A stretch of DNA of 64,000 nucleotides from Oceanihabitans gracilariae (GTDB taxonomy: Bacteria; Bacteroidota; Bacteroidia; Flavobacteriales; Flavobacteriaceae): assembly GCF_042684485.1 (NCBI RefSeq), contig NZ_JBHULM010000007.1, positions 496,001 through 560,000 on the forward strand, read 5' to 3'. This document shows positions 61,101 to 64,000 of this stretch, piece after piece (position 1 is the stretch's first letter; each line of letters opens with the position of its first letter). The notes below the pieces were generated by a model. That model was given only the letters and a program-made list of their open reading frames with translations. It was not told the DNA's origin and made no database searches. The position numbers and the translations under genes are program-made.

Positions 61101-61204
61101 AAAACTATATAGAACTTAAAACGAAAAATTTAAGTACTGGTACGTATATTATTACGTTAAAAACCGAAATTGGAGAAGTATCTAAAAAAGTTTTAGTTAA
61201 TTAA
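55145..61204 (+). CDS. Giant secreted mosaic protein: GEVED, choice-of-anchor D, DUF8202-like, LamG, T9SS type A
   Basis: 2019 residues, one uninterrupted frame. Signal peptide to about residue 27 (LLLSNFTYSQD). An N-terminal unrecognised domain (30-400, ending in GWRNYYLNSTTEAAHWSHRSGN and EIQIVDLSG) comes first. Then a GEVED domain (about 402-548, VWIDYNQDLDF, FGEVEDYTINI), choice-of-anchor D (about 552-675, HTFTIENTGNSALTIGTLTFSG), a DUF8202-like region (about 680-1140, DLRLWLKGTDGL...VSLWADQ, RIQSYLGIKYGITLG), and a LamG/concanavalin-like domain (about 1155-1320, FTISAWINRESGS, DEWHQVAIIYKSGVATLYIDG, GNIDEVRIWDTALT). A long beta-rich stretch leads to a type A sorting domain (about 1945-2019). 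It is probably a surface adhesin or matrix protein. Confidence 0.92.
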   Translation: MKTYTNQIIGYTIFISFLLLSNFTYSQDFNVQHIQDDIARTGGSNTSFTPVSSINNAIALANNNRKTSAGRNGSSTNLSGDDLAGARVLTGTNTLTYYRESGSVNANMRFNTSIWEYIGPSAGDNEMIVRGRYAINLNGTSNNTTQAITGITNAKKCIPFITGIMNNTNSEDADSGTAIAYLENNNTLRVLKGSNANNVTVYITLVEFTGSNWTVLHGDSGSVSADTGTINLKNNSDGTGTNTNVSAWSNAIIFSQHIGDTNASGTNDAIADNWPKMDPGNNNRTVDWTFNGHHDSAGTNRQFVHILTNSNLNVTRYQNSSNTAGESTINITSAGLTDINQALIVGSSTSSGTGTAYARGWRNYYLNSTTEAAHWSHRSGNTMAHEIQIVDLSGLTSSTTSSYCTSNGNNTSYEYIGNVQLNTINNYSGIGTTSTGYSDFTAISTTLNQNSTETITITPTWTGGSFSEGYSVWIDYNQDLDFNDFGEQVATIPPTGVSPVSATFTIPITASLGSTRMRISMKYNNTPTDPCESFNFGEVEDYTINIASGIPQPEINITGNSVTIYDGDTTPTTTDDTEFGSTGAGTPISHTFTIENTGNSALTIGTLTFSGANPLDFSISAAPATTVAASGSTTFTVDFNPIANGTRTAILSIANDDSNENPYNFTVQGTGVVPLTEGPGGVTSDLRLWLKGTDGLSYSSGQSVSLWADQGRGADATVNTTGQEPTYYDNTTRNINFNPVVEFDNTFATYSLDSDYSYNDTSTQFLEGDSGLYTQDIFLVVIPDDTPINKSFGFMDVFCGDADFSTNATDATGIGFGNFTGRVSGESICFAIDSYSTSIPNDGYAVNDGPNTSYDNVGIINARNNTAITQQELYYNANNIEYNQNDIPSFVNVENSRYWIGRSEGWEATANARIAEIITFSSRKVDTDLTQERNRIQSYLGIKYGITLGVNGTSQDYVDSDGTLIWDQSENAGFNYDIAGIGRDDASDLNQKQSRSVNNDTDGFGRTQGIITMGLTDIYDTNNLNQSNNATELNDKEFLVWGNNGADLNLAASTVDVNMSIGIGTLSTNVSFTRMQRIWKVVENAGDIPSVKISIPLDAVRNISPPGNYYMFISDTPVFDPTASYRLMTENGTNLETDYDFDGTKYITFGYAPQVIVERSVYFNGTVDFIDIENKLNLNASEFTISAWINRESGSNNTSILSKRDFLYSEGYDFKINALGRFEATWKNGIFLQSLSSSVEIPEDEWHQVAIIYKSGVATLYIDGIEDTSTTLSSPTSTNQYAYIGAAAKNTPTAYFKGNIDEVRIWDTALTQTQLQYIMNQEIEENGSFVDGKVMPTTVTKNDIITIPWSQLAAYYPMSIYTYTNTEDASGNGNQGYLRNLNTVDHQTAPLPYRSNSNGDWNTNATWLNGNLQTIPGTISIVDNTKTVDWNIVITNHNVTMDNTSLPSGNNENRKVLGLFVNANTLTVDGNNTIQTGNGLTVSHYLNLDGKIDLQGESQLIQTEDSDLAVTSAGTLEKDQQGTQDYFTYNYWSSPVGVSNTSSNNNSYTLNNNIFKDGTDPLAPVNINFVSGYNGNNGSPINIANYWIWKFSNRTSDNYASWQHIRNTGTLFPGEGFTMKGVANTNENVSLTQNYVIEGKPNNGDITLSINAGNDYLIGNPYPSAINADTFILDNAPNIEGTGNTTGTLYFWEHWGGSSHNLSDYQGGYATYNLSGGTPSASLGTNDPDVGTGGTPTKIPGKYIPVAQGFFVTGEANGTIKFNNSQRVFEKEGTNSVFVRDSANSSPTANADIGDDRTKIRLGFNSVNAIHRQLLVTADERATAGYEWGFDAKNLDDQMDDMYWVISDEQCLIQGINEINQTTILPIGIEVSNAGLNTITIDALINFPEELQVYVHDIDADTYHNLRTSDYQVNLATGIYLDRFEITFTNQTLSTDEFETNNLNTYFSNDTDSIVINNPNNIQVDEAKLSNVLGQTIYTFQTIESQNYIELKTKNLSTGTYIITLKTEIGEVSKKVLVN

Positions 61205-61245
61205 TTTATCCCAAAAAAACCACTAAACATTAACTGAGCTTTACT

Positions 61246-61279
61246 AAAGCCTTGAATAGAAATATTCAGGGCTTTTTAT
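61246..61279. terminator. Bidirectional terminator before hisS 3' end
   Basis: AAAGCCTTGAATA/TATTCAGGGCTTT with one wobble pair. It reaches into the last codons of the convergent hisS. Confidence 0.8.
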
Positions 61280-62646
61280 TTTAAATGTTTTATTAAATCT
61301 TCAAGATTAAGTTTTAATTGCTCACCAGACTGCATGTTTTTTAGAGTAAAACTGTTGGCTTCCATCTCCTGCTCTCCTACTAAAACTACAAATGGTATAT
61401 TACGCTTATTAGCATGATTCATTTGTTTTTTCATTTTTGCAGCATCAGGATACAATTCTGCATTAACACCTTCTTTACGCAATGTTTTAATTGCTTTTAA
61501 ACAAAACAAAGCTTCGGTGTTACCAAAATTAATAAAGAGTACATCAATAGATTTTGTTACAGTATCTGGAAATAACCCGAGTTCTTCAAGAACCAAATAA
61601 ATTCGGTCTAAACCAAAACTTACACCAACACCACTAACGTTTTTCATTCCAAAGATACCAGTAAGGTCGTCATAACGTCCTCCTCCACCTATAGAGCCCA
61701 TTTTTACGTTTTCTGGAGCAGAAACTTCAAAAATAGCTCCTGTATAATAATTTAAACCACGAGCTAAAGTAACATCTAACTGTAATTTTGCAGTTTCTAA
61801 TTGTAAGGCAGTAATTCCGTTATTAATAAATTCTAATTCTTCAATTCCTTTTTTTCCTTCTTCAGAAGTATCTAAAATTCCTTTTAAGCTTTCTATCTGA
61901 CTTTCAAAATCACCAGTAAGACTAAATAAAGGCTGTAATTTATCAATACCACTTTGCGGAATACCTTTTCCTAGCATTTCTTCTTTTACCTTGTCTTCGC
62001 CTATTTTATCAAGCTTATCAAGAGCAACAGTAAAATCAATAAGTTTATCACTAGCACCAATAACTTCAGCAATACCAGAAAGTATTTTTCTATTATTAAT
62101 TTTAATAGTAACCCCTTCTAATTTTAAGTCTGTAAAAACAGCATCATAAAGCTGTATCAATTCTACTTCTTGAAATAAAGAGCTAGAACCAACTACATCT
62201 GCATCACACTGAAAAAACTCTCTAAATCTTCCTTTTTGTGGTCTATCTGCACGCCAAACTGGCTGAATTTGGTAACGTTTAAAAGGAAATTCTATTTCAT
62301 TTTGATGTTGCACAACATATCTTGCAAAAGGCACTGTAAGATCATAACGAAGTGCTTTTTCAGAGATTTTAGAGGTCATTTTAACCGCATCTTTACTAGC
62401 ATAAAGCGCATCATCAACCTTTGACAGATAATCTCCAGAATTTAAAATCTTAAAAATAAGTCTATCTCCTTCTTCTCCATATTTACCCATTAAAGTATCA
62501 TAGTTTTCAAAACTTGGCGTTTCTATTGGTTGAAAGCCAAATTGCTGAAAATGTTTTTTAACTACATTAAAAATATAATTACGCTTTGCTACTTGTTCTG
62601 GATTAAAATCTCTTGTTCCTTTAGGAATGCTTGGTTTTTGTGCCAT
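61276..62646 (-). CDS. hisS: Histidine--tRNA ligase
   Basis: 456 residues from the ATG at 62646; a GTG two codons earlier is also in frame. Class II synthetase: motif 1 region near FGFQPIETPSFENYDTLMGKYG, motif 2 PVWRADRPQKGRFREFFQCDADVVG, histidine-specific segments LARGLNYYTGAIFEV and GSIGGGGRYDDLTGIFG, motif 3 GVGVSFGLDRI, and the C-terminal anticodon-binding domain (about 365-456, DVLFINFGNTEALFCLKAIKTLRKEGVNAELYPD). Full length. A TATTTTTG box lies upstream (62776-62783, minus strand). Confidence 0.97.
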   Translation of the reverse strand: MAQKPSIPKGTRDFNPEQVAKRNYIFNVVKKHFQQFGFQPIETPSFENYDTLMGKYGEEGDRLIFKILNSGDYLSKVDDALYASKDAVKMTSKISEKALRYDLTVPFARYVVQHQNEIEFPFKRYQIQPVWRADRPQKGRFREFFQCDADVVGSSSLFQEVELIQLYDAVFTDLKLEGVTIKINNRKILSGIAEVIGASDKLIDFTVALDKLDKIGEDKVKEEMLGKGIPQSGIDKLQPLFSLTGDFESQIESLKGILDTSEEGKKGIEELEFINNGITALQLETAKLQLDVTLARGLNYYTGAIFEVSAPENVKMGSIGGGGRYDDLTGIFGMKNVSGVGVSFGLDRIYLVLEELGLFPDTVTKSIDVLFINFGNTEALFCLKAIKTLRKEGVNAELYPDAAKMKKQMNHANKRNIPFVVLVGEQEMEANSFTLKNMQSGEQLKLNLEDLIKHLK

Positions 62647-62775
62647 ATTCACTTTTATTTTCCGCAGTGCTAAAACTAAACTTTAGCAGGAATCTCTTTT
62701 ATTATTTATCGCCTTTTACTTTTAAACTTCATAAAAAGACACTTTAATTGCCTTTATTTTTAGGTTTAATTAGTG

Positions 62776-62783
62776 CAAAAATA
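62776..62783 (-). promoter_or_regulatory. -7 promoter box of hisS
   Basis: TATTTTTG on the minus strand, about 130 bases before the ATG, without a clear TTG at -33. The long leader is notable, but I see no T-box or other known switch in it. Confidence 0.4.
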
Positions 62784-62876
62784 TCATAAATTTTAAAGTG
62801 CATCCTAATTATTTGATATTTATAGTAACTTTATCCTGTTTCCATAGTCTTATTAAAAAACAACAAACCAAAAAAC

Positions 62877-64000
62877 ATGTTTGGACTCGTTAGAGAAAAT
62901 ATAAGAATTGCCTTTGATTCTATTAAAAGTCAATTACTACGTACCATTTTAACCGTTTTAATTATTGCCATTGGTATCACAGCTTTGGTTGGTATTTTAA
63001 GCGCTGTTTCTGCTTTAGAAAACACGATTTCTAGTGACTTCTCATCCATGGGCTCTAACACCTTTAACATTCAACGTTATGAGTTTACCACACAACGTAG
63101 AGGTCGTGGCGAAGTACAAAAAATTAACCCAGTAATTAGTTATAGAAATGTAAAAGAGTTTGAAGAAACCTATGAGTTTCCTGGTACTAAAACTTCGGTT
63201 TCTTTCACTGGAACTAGTGGTGCAGAAGTAAAATATGAAAATAAAAAAACAGACCCAGAAGTTACTGTTATTGGTGCTAATGAACATTTTATACAAAATT
63301 CTGGTTTAAAAATTGAAGCAGGTAGAGAACTCAATTTTTTTGATGTAAAAAACAATAGTAACTTATGTGTTATTGGTAGCGATTTAAATAAAGCATTATT
63401 TAAAGACGTAAACCCAATAGGTAAAACCATAAGCGTAAGAGGCGTAAAATTTACTGTAATTGGCACGCTGGAATCTAAAGGAGCTACTTTTGGTAATAAT
63501 TTAGATTTACGTGTTATTATTCCTATTCAAAATGCACGCTCTATTTTTACCTTACCTAATATTAATTATCAAATTAGCATTATGGTAGATAAAAAAGAAA
63601 TGCTAGAAGGCGCACAAGACCAAGCTATTATTACCTTTAGAAACATTCGTGGTTTAAACCCTATAGAAGAAAATAATTTTGGACTAGAGCGTAGTGACGA
63701 TTTAATCAACAAAATTGGATCTATCACTATTTATTTAGAATATGCGGCTTGGATAATTAGTATTATTACCATTTTAGGCTCTTCTATTGCTCTTATGAAT
63801 ATTCTTTTTGTTTCGGTTACCGAAAGAACAAGAGAAATTGGTGTACGTAAAGCTTTAGGCGCAAAAAAGAAAACCATTGCTTTTCAGTTTTTTATGGAAG
63901 CTTTAATCATTGGTCAATTAGGAGGTATTATAGGTATTATCTTTGGTGTATTAATAGGATTACTAGTAGCAACACTAGCCAATTTTAATTTTACAACTCC
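62877..64000 (+). CDS. MacB-like ABC transporter permease, N-terminal 374 residues
   Basis: The start MFGLVRENIRIAFDSIKSQLLRTILTVLIIAIGITALVGIL matches the first helix of MacB/FtsX-type permeases (transmembrane about 21-45). A periplasmic core domain follows (about 50-280: GSNTFNIQRY, VIGANEHFIQNSGLKIEAGRELNFFDVKNNSNLCVIGSDL, GKTISVRGVKFTVIGTLESKG). The first helices of the FtsX domain are visible (ITILGSSIALMNILFVSVTERTREIGVRKALGAKKKTIAFQFFMEALIIG). The gene is cut by the window edge. The partner ATPase is not visible and must lie downstream. It probably exports peptides, lipids or lipoproteins, or takes part in envelope-stress functions. Confidence 0.92.
   Translation, partial: MFGLVRENIRIAFDSIKSQLLRTILTVLIIAIGITALVGILSAVSALENTISSDFSSMGSNTFNIQRYEFTTQRRGRGEVQKINPVISYRNVKEFEETYEFPGTKTSVSFTGTSGAEVKYENKKTDPEVTVIGANEHFIQNSGLKIEAGRELNFFDVKNNSNLCVIGSDLNKALFKDVNPIGKTISVRGVKFTVIGTLESKGATFGNNLDLRVIIPIQNARSIFTLPNINYQISIMVDKKEMLEGAQDQAIITFRNIRGLNPIEENNFGLERSDDLINKIGSITIYLEYAAWIISIITILGSSIALMNILFVSVTERTREIGVRKALGAKKKTIAFQFFMEALIIGQLGGIIGIIFGVLIGLLVATLANFNFTT

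Noticed and set aside
62647..62780. T-box or other tRNA-sensing leader upstream of hisS
   Set aside because: No T-box core or specifier structure could be recognised; the long leader length alone is not enough.
63042..63466. Two minus-strand frames of 84 and 98 residues
   Set aside because: They overlap the MacB-like permease, whose plus-strand frame is clearly coding.
1..64000. CRISPR arrays, insertion sequences, prophage or toxin-antitoxin genes
   Set aside because: I saw no regularly spaced repeats, transposase or integrase motifs, phage structural genes, or a convincing toxin-antitoxin pair.

Overview
This is AT-rich DNA from a member of the Bacteroidota, very probably the family Flavobacteriaceae. 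The evidence is: C-terminal sorting domains of the type IX secretion system (T9SS), both type A and type B; many lipoproteins with short lipoboxes; families common in or restricted to this group (DUF2911, DUF4290, DUF2007, DUF493, and a 56-residue protein of the Lacal_2735 type); and repeated promoters of the Bacteroidota form TTG-N19/20-TAnnTTTG. No phage, insertion sequence, integrase or CRISPR array is visible. One undetermined base lies at 27666, inside a duplicated stretch, so the assembly is not finished there.

Layout. 1-5373 (minus strand): the 5' end of a beta-propeller sensor gene, two tandem paralogous small lipoproteins, then a tight T9SS protein / Lgt-like / MopE-repeat lipoprotein operon. 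5685-16530: a small membrane protein, a patatin-like hydrolase, an M1 peptidase, recG, a divergent HxlR regulator / VOC enzyme pair, a thioredoxin-domain lipoprotein and pheT. 16612-25547: a cold-shock protein, DUF2007, an ABC-F ATPase, a second thioredoxin-fold lipoprotein without cysteines, a pentapeptide-repeat protein, an SGNH hydrolase, a large T9SS type B protein and an SDR. 25694-25822: SRP RNA with its promoter. 25876-31781: glutaminyl cyclase, tandem thioesterases with a duplicated or collapsed segment between them, and exported proteins. 31867-35578: glyA, fahA, DUF2911.

35863-43158 is the most notable region. It is a compact ten-gene plus-strand operon: TetR regulator, ABC1-family kinase, NAD(P)-binding/DUF2867 protein, small charged protein, atypical SDR, glutathione peroxidase, Lacal_2735 protein, TspO, SRPBCC protein and DNA photolyase. 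A TTGTCTAA/TTAGACAA inverted repeat lies in front of the regulator. I read it as a candidate light or photo-oxidative stress module that repairs DNA, removes lipid peroxides and manages tetrapyrrole or membrane lipids under one repressor.

43227-51900: SnoaL-like protein, murA (with the Cys-to-Asp change linked to fosfomycin resistance), DUF4290, DUF493, an AAA ATPase-recQ-fmt operon with one-base overlaps, HU, yqgE, a class IV aminotransferase and a START-like protein. 52029-52102: tRNA-Met(CAT). 52416-61204: two T9SS-secreted giants, an M14 carboxypeptidase and a 2019-residue mosaic, sharing a GEVED module. 61276-64000: hisS and the start of a MacB-type ABC permease that runs off the window.
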